Shown here piece by piece: positions 45,142 to 53,368 of a stretch of DNA of 64,000 bases. How positions within the stretch are numbered: position 1 is the stretch's first letter; the number at the start of each line of letters is the position of its first letter. A program made the position numbers and the translations under genes. The DNA is from Ruminococcus sp. (lineage in GTDB: Bacteria > Bacillota > Clostridia > Oscillospirales > Ruminococcaceae). Location: NCBI GenBank assembly GCA_017620025.1, contig JAFZRF010000063.1:1-64000 (forward strand), in the 5' to 3' direction. The notes under the pieces were generated by a model. It saw only the letters and a list, made by a program, of their open reading frames with translations. It searched no databases and had not been told where the DNA came from.

Positions 45142-47670
45142 GTGAAAATCAGCTTTTCAACTCTGGCTTGCCCGGATTTTGAATGGTCCGACATCTATGC
45201 GATGGCAAAAGATTTCAAGTTCGACGGAATCGAAGTAAGAGGCATCGGAAGAGAGACATCTGCTCCCAAGGCCGCTCCCTTTACTCCTGCACGACTTAGT
45301 GACACTATTGCCAAGCTAAAGTCACTACGACTTGAGATTCCCTGTCTGACCTCCGGTGCCTGCATCAAGTTCCCTGAAAAGGCTGAGGCTAACCGTGCCG
45401 AGATCGTTGAGTATGCAAAGCTCGCACAGAAGCTGGGTACACCCTATGTGCGTATACTTGCAGACAAGGATCCCGCACCGAGTTCAGACATTGATGATGA
45501 TATGATTGCCGAGACTCTCCGCAGTCTCGTGCCTGTTGCAGAGGAATACAATGTAACCTTCCTCGTTGAGACCAACGGCGTATACAGTGATACTGCACGT
45601 CTCGCAAGACTTCTTGACAGCGTAAAGAGCCGCAAGATAGCTGCTCTCTGGGATATGCACCACCCCTACCGCTTCTGCGGCGAGTCTCCCGAGACTACTG
45701 TTGCGAACCTCGGTGAACACATTAAGTTCATACAGGTAAAGGACAGCGTTCTCCGTGAGGACGGCAGTGTTGAATACCGTATGCTCGGCGACGGCGATAT
45801 CCCTGTTAAAGAGATGATAGAGGCACTCGATGCCATCAACTATACCGGATATATTTCCCTTGAGTGGGTCAAGAGATGGGCTCCCGAGCTCAGCGATGCG
45901 GGTATCGTTGTACCTCGTTTTGCAAACTACATGGAGCAGTACCGCACCCGCCACAAGCACGCTCTCCAGACAAACATGAGAGGCGACGGAAACTATCCCT
46001 GGCCGAAGGAAAGAATACTGAACTACACATTCCCCGATGTACTCGACCGTATGTGCGAGGAGTTCCCGAACCAGTATGCTTTCCGCTATACAGAGCTTGA
46101 CTATACACGTACATATCCCGAGTTCCGTGACGATGTTGATACCTTCGCCCGTGCTCTCCTTGCTATGGGGGTAAAGAAGGGCGACCATGTAGCTATCTGG
46201 GCTACAAATGTTCCTCAGTGGTATATCACATTCTGGGCTACAACAAAGATTGGTGCCGTACTCGTCACAGTAAACAGTGAATACCGTATCCACGAAGCTG
46301 AATACCTCTTCCGTCAGTCCGACACGATGACACTCGTTATGATAGACGGAATCAAGAACATCAGCTATACAGATATCATAAAGGAGCTCTGTCCAGAGCT
46401 TGAGACCTGCGCTCCCGGCGAGCTCAAGTCCGAGAAGCTGCCCTACCTCAGAAATATCATCACCTGCGATTCAAAGCAGCCCGGATGCTATACCTGGGAG
46501 GAGGCTATGGAGCTTTCAAAGAAGGTGCCTTACAGCGAGGTAGAGAAGGTACGCCGCACTATCGACGTACATGATGTTGCAAATATGCAGTATACCTCCG
46601 GTACAACCGGCTTCCCGAAGGGCGTTATGCTCACACACTACAACGTAGTAAACAACGGCAAGGCTATCGGCGACTGCATGGATCTTTCCACAGCAGACCG
46701 CATGATGATACAGGTGCCCATGTTCCACTGCTTCGGCATGGTACTGGCTATGACAGCTTCCATGACACATGGAACAACAATGTCACCTATAACCCGTTTC
46801 TCTCCGAGAAAGGGACTTGCCTGCATCAACAAGGAAAAGATAACCTGCTTCCACGGAGTTCCCACCATGTTCATTGCAATGCTCGGACATGAAGACTTTG
46901 CAAAGACGGACTTCTCCTATATGCGTACAGGTATCATGGCGGGTTCTCCATGTCCTATCAAGACAATGGAAGAGGTAGTAGAGAAGATGCACATGAGCGA
47001 GATCTGTATCACATACGGACAGACCGAAGCATCTCCCGCCACCACCATGAGCAAGACCACAGATACGCTCGAGCAGCGTGTTAATACAGTCGGCGGACCC
47101 ATATTCGGCGTTGAGTGCCGTATCGTTGATCCCGAGACAAATGAAGAGCTCCCGGATGATACCGACGGCGAGTTCGTAGCAAGAGGCTACAACATCATGA
47201 AGGGCTACTACAAGATGCCCGAGGCAACAGCAGCAGCTATCGACTCAGACGGCTGGCTCCATACCGGAGACCTTGCACGCCGCCGCTCCGAGGACGGTTA
47301 CTTCAAGATCACAGGACGTATCAAGGATATGATCATCCCACCCCGTGAGAATATCTACCCCAAGGAGATCGAGGACTTCCTTTACACCTATCCCAAGGTA
47401 AAGGACGTACAGGTCATCGGTGTACCCGACGAGGACTACGGCGAAGAGATCATGGCTTGCATCGTTCTCCAGGACGGTGAGACTGCAACAGAGCAGGAGA
47501 TCAAGGATTACTGTCTCGCACGTATGGCAAAGCACAAGTGTCCGAGATACGTTGACTTCGTTGACGGCTTCCCGATGAACGCTGCCGGAAAGATACTCAA
47601 GTACAAGATGCGTGAGCAGGCTGTAGAGAAGCTCAAGCTCCACAACGCAAACAGTATAGAAACAGCATAA
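45142..47670 (+). CDS. Fusion of a sugar-isomerase-like TIM barrel and an acyl-CoA synthetase
   Basis: An 842-aa cytoplasmic protein. Residues 1-260 form a xylose-isomerase-like/AP-endonuclease-2 TIM barrel with likely metal ligands in FLVETNGVY, WDMHHPYR, IQVKDS and ISLEWVK. Residues 280-835 form a complete AMP-forming ligase: P-loop YTSGTTGFPKG (about 485), YGQTEAS (about 625), GWLHTGDLA and the C-terminal lysine region NAAGKILKYKMRE. The ligase resembles medium/long-chain fatty acyl-CoA synthetases. AAAAGGA is too close to the ATG at 45133 but well placed for GTG at 45142, giving the usual start KISFSTL. The joint substrate is unknown. High frequency of optimal codons suggests good expression. 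Confidence 0.88.
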   Translation: MKISFSTLACPDFEWSDIYAMAKDFKFDGIEVRGIGRETSAPKAAPFTPARLSDTIAKLKSLRLEIPCLTSGACIKFPEKAEANRAEIVEYAKLAQKLGTPYVRILADKDPAPSSDIDDDMIAETLRSLVPVAEEYNVTFLVETNGVYSDTARLARLLDSVKSRKIAALWDMHHPYRFCGESPETTVANLGEHIKFIQVKDSVLREDGSVEYRMLGDGDIPVKEMIEALDAINYTGYISLEWVKRWAPELSDAGIVVPRFANYMEQYRTRHKHALQTNMRGDGNYPWPKERILNYTFPDVLDRMCEEFPNQYAFRYTELDYTRTYPEFRDDVDTFARALLAMGVKKGDHVAIWATNVPQWYITFWATTKIGAVLVTVNSEYRIHEAEYLFRQSDTMTLVMIDGIKNISYTDIIKELCPELETCAPGELKSEKLPYLRNIITCDSKQPGCYTWEEAMELSKKVPYSEVEKVRRTIDVHDVANMQYTSGTTGFPKGVMLTHYNVVNNGKAIGDCMDLSTADRMMIQVPMFHCFGMVLAMTASMTHGTTMSPITRFSPRKGLACINKEKITCFHGVPTMFIAMLGHEDFAKTDFSYMRTGIMAGSPCPIKTMEEVVEKMHMSEICITYGQTEASPATTMSKTTDTLEQRVNTVGGPIFGVECRIVDPETNEELPDDTDGEFVARGYNIMKGYYKMPEATAAAIDSDGWLHTGDLARRRSEDGYFKITGRIKDMIIPPRENIYPKEIEDFLYTYPKVKDVQVIGVPDEDYGEEIMACIVLQDGETATEQEIKDYCLARMAKHKCPRYVDFVDGFPMNAAGKILKYKMREQAVEKLKLHNANSIETA

Positions 47671-47676
47671 ATCATT

Positions 47677-47750
47677 GCAGGGGCACTGCCTTACGGCGGT
47701 TGAGAAATGACCCTTTGAACCTGTCGGTCAATACCGTCGTAGGGAGCAAT
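47677..47750 (+). promoter_or_regulatory. TPP riboswitch
   Basis: The THI-element core is clear: GGGGCACTGCC, then GGTTGAGAAATGACCCTTTG with the TGAGA pocket, then GAACCTGTCGGTCAATACCG and AGGGAGCAA. It sits 69 bases ahead of thiT and is followed by a terminator hairpin, so thiamine pyrophosphate should turn transcription off. Confidence 0.95.
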
Positions 47751-47762
47751 TCACAGATAATG

Positions 47763-47797
47763 AATGCGCATTCCTGACGGAGTGCGCATTTTTGTTT
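47763..47797 (+). terminator. Expression-platform terminator of the TPP riboswitch
   Basis: The stem AATGCGCA ... TGCGCATT is followed by TTTGTTT, ahead of the thiT ribosome site GAAAGGAAG. Confidence 0.8.
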
Positions 47798-47818
47798 AAT
47801 GAAAGGAAGTATAGAAAA

Positions 47819-48391
47819 ATGAATCACTCAAAAACCAAAATGCTTATCGAGGGTGCGATAATGCTCGCACTCGCAACCGTGCTCAGCCTTATCAAGGTGT
47901 TTGAGCTCCCCTGGGGCGGAGCTATAACACTTCTTTCAATGCTGCCGATATGCCTGTTCAGCGTACATTACGGAGTAAAGAAGGGTCTTATGGTCTCATT
48001 CCTTTATTCACTGATACAGCTGTTCCTCTCACTTGGAGCAGTTCTCAGCTGGGGCTTGTCAGCATTCACTCTCGTTGCCTGCCTTCTCATTGACTATATC
48101 GCAGCCTTTACAGTGCTTGGCTTTGCCGGTATGTTCAGAACAAAAGGAGTACCCGGCTGGATAACCGGAACAGCTATCGCAGTATTCTTCCGTTTCTGCG
48201 TACACTTCATAAGCGGCGTTATTCTCTGGAAAAGCTACGGTGAGCTCTGGAACGGCTTCTCTACAGACAACGTATATATCTACAGTCTTCTCTACAACGG
48301 AGCATATATGCTCCCCGAGATGATACTGACCTGTATCGGTGCAGCTCTGCTCTACAAGATGCCTGCAACAAAGAAGCTCCTTACAGAATGA
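47819..48391 (+). CDS. thiT: Thiamine ECF transporter S component
   Basis: A 190-aa membrane protein with six helices. It has typical ThiT/YuaJ features: MLALATVLSLIKVFELPWGGAITL at the start, a Trp in SWGLSAF, and the C-terminal ISGVILW and YNGAYMLPEM, which line the thiamine pocket. It captures thiamine and works with the shared EcfAA'T module, which is not in this window. Control by the TPP riboswitch confirms the role. The ATG at 47819 has GAAAGGAAG upstream. Confidence 0.95.
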   Translation: MNHSKTKMLIEGAIMLALATVLSLIKVFELPWGGAITLLSMLPICLFSVHYGVKKGLMVSFLYSLIQLFLSLGAVLSWGLSAFTLVACLLIDYIAAFTVLGFAGMFRTKGVPGWITGTAIAVFFRFCVHFISGVILWKSYGELWNGFSTDNVYIYSLLYNGAYMLPEMILTCIGAALLYKMPATKKLLTE

Positions 48392-48402
48392 TATCAGAGG
48401 AC

Positions 48403-48432
48403 AGGACGGACAGGATTGTCCGTCCTTTTTTA
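48403..48432 (+). terminator. Terminator of thiT
   Basis: A 9-bp stem AGGACGGAC/GTCCGTCCT is followed by TTTTTTATG. Confidence 0.88.
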
Positions 48433-48452
48433 TGTCAGTTTTGGCCTTTGTA

Positions 48453-48481
48453 TTGACATATTCCTTCCTGCGTGGTATAAT
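48453..48481 (+). promoter_or_regulatory. Promoter of the bilin-reductase-like gene
   Basis: TTGACA (48453-48458) and TATAAT (48476-48481) are spaced 17 bases. Confidence 0.88.
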
Positions 48482-48538
48482 AATTGTGTTTTGATAATAA
48501 TACCGCAGTCAGCGTATGACTGTGAAAGGAGAATAATA

Positions 48539-49336
48539 ATGGCTAAAGAAAAGACCGGAAAGAAGAAAAAGTGGCCGTGGGTGCTGCTTACGATACTTGT
48601 CCTGATAGGTGCACTTGTCGGCTTTCTCTGCATGAAGGCTTCCTCTAACATGAAGATAATGAATGACACGATCGACGAAGGAATGAAGAAGCTCTCAGAG
48701 TATACGGATGTAACACCCGTTGATGCAGGGGAGTATTCGGAGATAAAGCTCTACGGACTTATGAAGTTTGACGTTTCGCAGTACGATGTCAGTGAGCTTG
48801 GCAACCTGTCCGTAATGAAGGTCAATATGGGCTTCATGCAGATGGCCTCCTTCATCATCACCCCTTATGAGAAGAATATGCCCATGCTTTCCATGGACTT
48901 CATGTACATAGGAAGCAACCGCAAGGCATACGTTGAATTCTACGACCTTGTCAAGGATACATCTGACTCAGCCTATACGGAAGTCCTTGGTTCACTGAAG
49001 GCGCTTCAGAGCAGCTACAGCGACATGGAAGAGCTTGCGGTTGATCCCGCATGGTATGACGATCTTCTTACAGTAGTGATGCATAAGGTATCAAAGGATG
49101 ATACCCGTGTAAAGAAACTGTTCGTTGACTCGGTAGACACCTATATGCAGGCTGCATCCGGCCTCGAAGCTCTCTCAGATGATGCAAGAGCAGAGAAGCA
49201 TGAGATAACACAGAAGTACTGCGACGATCTTGTTTCCAACGGCGGCGTATCCACAGATGTATTCAAGAAGGAGCTCGGAGAAGCTACCACAAAGGATTTC
49301 TTTGACAAGGTGCTCTTCGGACCGGCACGATACTGA
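48539..49336 (+). CDS. Membrane-anchored protein resembling ferredoxin-dependent bilin reductases
   Basis: A 265-aa protein with a basic N-terminus, one membrane helix (about 13-35) and a domain (about 40-265) predicted outside the cell. Its segment order follows the HY2/PcyA-type bilin reductase fold. There is a strand pair ending MPMLSMDFMYIG (compare LPLFGCDIV) and YVEFYDLVKD (compare ADLSP). DPAWYDDLL resembles PPWGEIF. Near residue 225, EITQKYCDDLVSN followed by VFKKELGEATTKDFFDKVLF resembles the QxxYCxxQxxN...LExAFG...LFD ending. This comparison is from memory and is remote. Extracytoplasmic location would argue against ferredoxin as donor. The ATG at 48539 follows GAAAGGAG; upstream frames lie in the promoter. 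It is a single gene. Confidence 0.6.
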   Translation: MAKEKTGKKKKWPWVLLTILVLIGALVGFLCMKASSNMKIMNDTIDEGMKKLSEYTDVTPVDAGEYSEIKLYGLMKFDVSQYDVSELGNLSVMKVNMGFMQMASFIITPYEKNMPMLSMDFMYIGSNRKAYVEFYDLVKDTSDSAYTEVLGSLKALQSSYSDMEELAVDPAWYDDLLTVVMHKVSKDDTRVKKLFVDSVDTYMQAASGLEALSDDARAEKHEITQKYCDDLVSNGGVSTDVFKKELGEATTKDFFDKVLFGPARY

Positions 49337-49339
49337 TAA

Positions 49340-49374
49340 AAAAGAGGTCACAGGGATTATCCTGTGACCTCTTC
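49340..49374. terminator. Bidirectional terminator
   Basis: A 13-bp stem AAGAGGTCACAGG and its complement lies between converging genes, with A- and T-rich flanks. Confidence 0.85.
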
Positions 49375-49377
49375 TCA

Positions 49378-51294
49378 TCAGGCCTTACGCAGATAGCGTG
49401 AGGTCTTTTTCTTTTTCTTCTGCTCATACATTATCTCGTCAGCCTGGGTTATCAGACTGAACAGCTGAATATCGGCTGAAACATCAGTTACGATAGTTCC
49501 GATACTTGCGGAGATCTGATATGGCTTTCCTATGAGCGTGTTTGTTGAATCAAGGCGATTCCTGAAAGCATTTTCAAGCGGTTCTATATCTGCTTCCTCA
49601 GCATCGCCGCCGAGAATGATAAACTCATCTCCTCCGAAGCGTGCGCAGATCCTTCCGCTCAGTGAGCATTCCTTGATGACATCGGCAAGCTTCTGAAGAG
49701 CAAAGTCGCCTTCCTTATGACCGTAGTTGTCGTTGATAAGTTTGAGACCGTCCATGTCTATAAAGGAGATCATCAGCTTCTTTCCCTGTTCAATGCTTCT
49801 GCGGTATATTTCCTTTGCCTCACGAATGAAGCCGTTGCGGTTATAGATATTGCAGAGCGGGTCAGTAACATATAGCCTGTCAAGTTCATCAAGTGACATA
49901 TGCAGATGAAGCAGCTTGCGGATATTCTCGACTGAGTTGCTGATGTTCATCATAAGTGAATGACAGAGCATACTCTTCATCGGGAAATCGCTGTTCGTGA
50001 TTATGTAGTAACCGAAGCACCTTTCACGGAAATGCAGCGGCAGATAGTAGCTCACGTTGCCGCCGGAAGAATCATATACCGGAGTCATATCATCACTGTT
50101 GAACGACTCAGCGGATGATACGTTGCCTTTTTCCCATATAAGAGGAGCTGACATCTTTTTGGTATAGCCGTGAGTCCTGTACTCGTCATCGACTGCTGAA
50201 CGCCAGTCAGTATGGAAGGCGCCCTCCCAGTCTGAACAAAGGCATATACAGAATCTGTCGCAGCGAAGCCGGTCTATAAAGCTGCTCAGTATCCTGACTT
50301 CGTCATCAGTGTTGTCAGCTACTGCAAGCTCTGAGGTTATACGGTTCAGAAAAGCTATATCGAAGCGGCAGTTATTGATAAGTCTGTAGGTATTACGCTT
50401 GTATTCAGCTATATTCTCATGCAGATCGGAGCGGCATCCGCAGCTTTCTGTATATACAGGAGATGCATCAAGCACTGTGCTCTTCGGAGTGCTGCCGGGA
50501 TTCAGTACAGCCTGGCAGGCCTTATAACCTGCATCAAACAGCGGTCTTGAAACAGTAGTCAGAGCAGGGTAGTGGTGGCTCGCATTTTCTGTATTGTCAA
50601 ATCCGGTTATTATAACATCTTCAGGTATGCGGTAACCTCTCTCTTCAAGCTCTGCTGCTGCACCGAGCGCCATAGCATCATTAGCACATATAATAGCATC
50701 AGGCAGCGGTCTTCCGCTGTCAAGATATTTTCTGATCTCTTCACGTCCGCCTGAACTGCGGAAGTCGCTGAACAGATTCATAGTTGCATCAGATATGAGA
50801 CCGTTCTCCGTCATTGTACTCAGGTACGACTGATACCTGTCATTGGCCTCGGGGTTATTGAGCGGACCTGAAATAAAGCAGATCTTTTTTGCGCCGTGCA
50901 CTTTTATGATATGGTTGACGATCTCACGCATAGCGGCAGTATTGTTGATGCTGATATTGAAAAGCTCGGGGTGATCTGCGTTATCGAGGATTGAAACAGG
51001 AACTCCGGAAGCTACAGAACTGCGGATAATCTTTTCCTTCTCAGCAGTATCTCCGATCGTGTTGGTAAGCAGTATTATGCCGTCAAATCTGCTGTAATTG
51101 ATAAGACTGTAGATGTTGTATTCTCCCATATCATAGGCTGCATTTGACATAACCCCGCCGAATGCGGAGAAACAGGAGATATTTGCGTTATTCTCACGGG
51201 CACAGGCGATAGCGCCGCTGATAACACCGTTCTGATACTCTTCGTCGATGCCTGCTGCAACGATTGCAATGTTCCTTACTTTAGTTCTGTCCAT
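49378..51294 (-). CDS. LacI-type ligand-sensor diguanylate cyclase (GGDEF)
   Basis: A 638-aa soluble protein. A periplasmic-binding-protein-like domain of the LacI/GalR kind (about 5-275) has AIVAAGIDEEYQNGVISGA, ICANDAMALGAAA and ITGFDNTENA. There is no N-terminal DNA-binding HTH and no signal peptide. A GAF-like middle region (about 300-450) and a linker helix precede the GGDEF domain (about 470-638) with an intact active site RFGGDEF at 554-558. No RxxD inhibitory site sits five residues before it. It should make c-di-GMP in response to a cytoplasmic, probably sugar-like ligand. GGAGGTGAT precedes the ATG. It is a single gene. Confidence 0.88.
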   Translation of the reverse strand: MDRTKVRNIAIVAAGIDEEYQNGVISGAIACARENNANISCFSAFGGVMSNAAYDMGEYNIYSLINYSRFDGIILLTNTIGDTAEKEKIIRSSVASGVPVSILDNADHPELFNISINNTAAMREIVNHIIKVHGAKKICFISGPLNNPEANDRYQSYLSTMTENGLISDATMNLFSDFRSSGGREEIRKYLDSGRPLPDAIICANDAMALGAAAELEERGYRIPEDVIITGFDNTENASHHYPALTTVSRPLFDAGYKACQAVLNPGSTPKSTVLDASPVYTESCGCRSDLHENIAEYKRNTYRLINNCRFDIAFLNRITSELAVADNTDDEVRILSSFIDRLRCDRFCICLCSDWEGAFHTDWRSAVDDEYRTHGYTKKMSAPLIWEKGNVSSAESFNSDDMTPVYDSSGGNVSYYLPLHFRERCFGYYIITNSDFPMKSMLCHSLMMNISNSVENIRKLLHLHMSLDELDRLYVTDPLCNIYNRNGFIREAKEIYRRSIEQGKKLMISFIDMDGLKLINDNYGHKEGDFALQKLADVIKECSLSGRICARFGGDEFIILGGDAEEADIEPLENAFRNRLDSTNTLIGKPYQISASIGTIVTDVSADIQLFSLITQADEIMYEQKKKKKTSRYLRKA

Positions 51295-51363
51295 ACTATC
51301 ACCTCCTGTGGTATGTGGACGATCTGATTCCCGGTCTTGCGATAACCGGATATACTCTTATAT

Positions 51364-51392
51364 ATTATACCATATCCTGACACAGATGTTAA
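51364..51392 (-). promoter_or_regulatory. Promoter of the GGDEF gene
   Basis: TTAACA (51392-51387) and TATAAT (51369-51364) on the minus strand are 17 bases apart. Confidence 0.6.
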
Positions 51393-51432
51393 TAGTAATT
51401 TGCATTTTTTCACCAGATTTTCAAAAAAGATT

Positions 51433-52128
51433 TCAGGTCAGGCTTTCAAGTCTTGCCCGCAGTTTATTGATGATCCTTTTCTCAAGCCTTGATATATATG
51501 ACTGAGAAATACCTATCAGGTCTGCTGCTTCCTTCTGCGTCTTCTCCTTGCCGTCGTTGAGACCGAATCGCAGCTCCATTATTTCACGTTCACGTCCCTC
51601 AAGTTCGGAAACGGCACTTCTGAGCAGTTCCCGTTCGGCTTCTGTTTCAATGCCCTTGCTGACGATATCATCATCAGTACCGAGTATGTCCGAAAGCAGA
51701 AGTTCATTTCCGTCGTAATCCACGTTCAGCGGCTCGTCTATCGAAAGCTCACCACGGTACTGAGAAGCCTTTCTGAGGAACATGAGTATCTCGTTCTCGA
51801 TACAGCGGGAGGCATATGTTGCGAGCTTGATATTCTTCTCCGGACTGAAAGTGTTCACCGCCTTGATAAGTCCTATCGTTCCGATTGATACAAGATCTTC
51901 GATACCGATACCGGTAGTTTCGAATTTCTTGGCTATGTATACGACAAGTCTCAGATTATGCTCAATAAGCATATTTCTCGCAGCCTTGTCTTCACGTGCG
52001 TTCTTCAGACAGATCTCCTCCTGTTCTTTTGCAAGGGGAGCAGGCAGTGTGTCCGGACCGTTGACATAGAATATCTCTCCGACGGCAATCTTTCTTATAC
52101 TCTTCAGTATCCTTTCTATGATCTTCAT
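51433..52128 (-). CDS. sigE: RNA polymerase sporulation sigma factor SigE
   Basis: A 231-aa sigma-70 family factor for the early mother-cell programme. The N-terminal pro-sequence (about 1-25) is removed by SpoIIGA. Region 2 contains [20 protein letters not shown] and [15 protein letters not shown]. Region 4 has [16 protein letters not shown] and a helix-turn-helix [23 protein letters not shown] precedes the ATG, 13 nt after spoIIGA, the order found in Bacillus and Clostridia. sigG, often next, is not adjacent here. This indicates that the organism belongs to a spore-forming lineage. Confidence 0.95.
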   Translation of the reverse strand: MKIIERILKSIRKIAVGEIFYVNGPDTLPAPLAKEQEEICLKNAREDKAARNMLIEHNLRLVVYIAKKFETTGIGIEDLVSIGTIGLIKAVNTFSPEKNIKLATYASRCIENEILMFLRKASQYRGELSIDEPLNVDYDGNELLLSDILGTDDDIVSKGIETEAERELLRSAVSELEGREREIMELRFGLNDGKEKTQKEAADLIGISQSYISRLEKRIINKLRARLESLT

Positions 52129-52141
52129 ACATATCCTCCGT

Positions 52142-52963
52142 TCAGTATTTAATTAGTTCCGGGTTGAATACAGCACGTCTGCCGCAGTTTCCGAAGCCGA
52201 CAAGAGCTCCGGCAGATTTTCTCTCACCGTTTTCACCGCATATGATGATCAGCTCGTCCGGCCGCATTATAGGCATAAGTCCGCTTTCCGATACAGTAGA
52301 GCAGGGGATAAGCCTCATACCGTCAGGTACGATCTCCTCAGACAGTTCACCTCCGGTCAGCTCCGAGTACACTTCTCTACCGCAGATAACAACCGGCAGT
52401 CCTGTAAAGAAGTCAGTCAGGAGATTGCCTGTATCCGCAAGTCCTTCAAGCCTGACTATCTTTCCTCTGTAACGGATAACAACAGTCCATTCTCCCTTTG
52501 CTGTGCAGCCTGAAAGCTTTCCTGCAAAACATACAGCAAAGTAAAGCAGGGCTGTTACGGCAAGCAGGAGCAGAAGTGAGAAATCTACATAGAAGAAGGA
52601 GTTGCCTGTACATATAAAACCGGGTTTCAGCCAGGACTCTGCCGCCTGTACAGCACCTGCAAGCAGGAGATTAGCTATCAGAAATGCACCTGTATTCAAA
52701 AAGAGCCTCTTTATACTGACTTTTCCGAAAGCGGTTCTTGCTATAGCGGCAGCTGATGCTACCCGTATTAAAGCTGTAACGGCGACGTTCATTGGCGGTG
52801 CAAGTATCAGTAGCGAAAACAGACTGCCGAAGAATGCTGCAGCTATACAGCGTCTGATACTCAGTGCGGAATGCGTTAGACGTGCGGTGGTCCTTAACAG
52901 GAAGAAGTTGACATAGATGTTGAGCACGATCAGTACATCGGCATATACAGTTACCGTATCAAT
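52142..52963 (-). CDS. spoIIGA: Sigma-E processing peptidase SpoIIGA, probable ATT start
   Basis: A membrane aspartic protease that activates pro-SigE. It has N-terminal helices (about 1-150) and a cytoplasmic protease domain with the catalytic motif [15 protein letters not shown] near residue 165. From the first canonical codon, GTG at 52927, the protein starts MLNIYVNFF. Other SpoIIGA proteins have about ten more residues, of the form (T)[10 protein letters not shown]. Exactly these residues are encoded upstream in frame ([12 protein letters not shown]), preceded by ATT at 52963. GGGAGGTG lies seven bases before that ATT, while GTG 52927 has no ribosome site. I therefore extend to 52963 (273 aa). 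It is coupled to sigE. Confidence 0.85.
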   Translation of the reverse strand: MDTVTVYADVLIVLNIYVNFFLLRTTARLTHSALSIRRCIAAAFFGSLFSLLILAPPMNVAVTALIRVASAAAIARTAFGKVSIKRLFLNTGAFLIANLLLAGAVQAAESWLKPGFICTGNSFFYVDFSLLLLLAVTALLYFAVCFAGKLSGCTAKGEWTVVIRYRGKIVRLEGLADTGNLLTDFFTGLPVVICGREVYSELTGGELSEEIVPDGMRLIPCSTVSESGLMPIMRPDELIIICGENGERKSAGALVGFGNCGRRAVFNPELIKY

Positions 52964-52987
52964 AGTTCAGCACCTCCCGTCAGTATT

Positions 52988-52993
52988 ATTATA
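52988..52993 (-). promoter_or_regulatory. -10 box of the spoIIGA-sigE promoter
   Basis: TATAAT on the minus strand lies 25 bases before the ATT start. No good -35 was found at 17 bases. That fits Spo0A-activated control known for spoIIG in Bacillus, but clear 0A boxes were not identified. Confidence 0.45.
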
Positions 52994-53047
52994 CTGCCTG
53001 TCATGTGCGGAATATGTCATATTCTGCGGCGTATACTTATAATTTAC

Positions 53048-53076
53048 TTGACAATCTCCGGAATATGTGGTATTAT
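53048..53076 (+). promoter_or_regulatory. Promoter of the T-box/tyrS operon
   Basis: TTGACA (53048-53053) and TATTAT (53071-53076) with TG extension are spaced 17 bases. Confidence 0.75.
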
Positions 53077-53084
53077 AAGTTTAA

Positions 53085-53350
53085 TAACTCAGTAAACTGA
53101 GTATCCAAAGGCTTTGAACGATGTCAAATCCGGGGGATGCCCGATGCAGAGAGCTTCCGTATGGTGAAAGGAAGTGACGGTGCCCGGAGAATTACCTTCG
53201 TGAGCCTCCCTGCTGAGCCGTAAGCGGTAGGCAAGGACGGGAATGCCCGTTACAGCGAATGAGATCCGGTCAAGTCCGGATGAACCGGGGTGGTACCACG
53301 ATAATTCGTCCCCGACGTTCCATTTTCGGAATGTCGGGGGTTTTCTTTTA
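53085..53350 (+). promoter_or_regulatory. Tyrosine T-box riboswitch leader
   Basis: The distal Stem I element AGAGAG with GGTG loop is at about 53136-53166. The specifier region GGAGAATTACCTTCGTGAG has codon TAC (Tyr) at 53193-53195. The T-box GGGGTGGTACCACG is at 53287-53300. A terminator CCCCGAC...GTCGGGG (53309-53340) with TTTTCTTTT follows. Uncharged tRNA-Tyr should pair with TAC and the TGGT bulge and allow read-through. The specifier agrees with the tyrS gene at 54553. Confidence 0.93.
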
Positions 53351-53368
53351 TGACAAGGCGGTGCGGCT

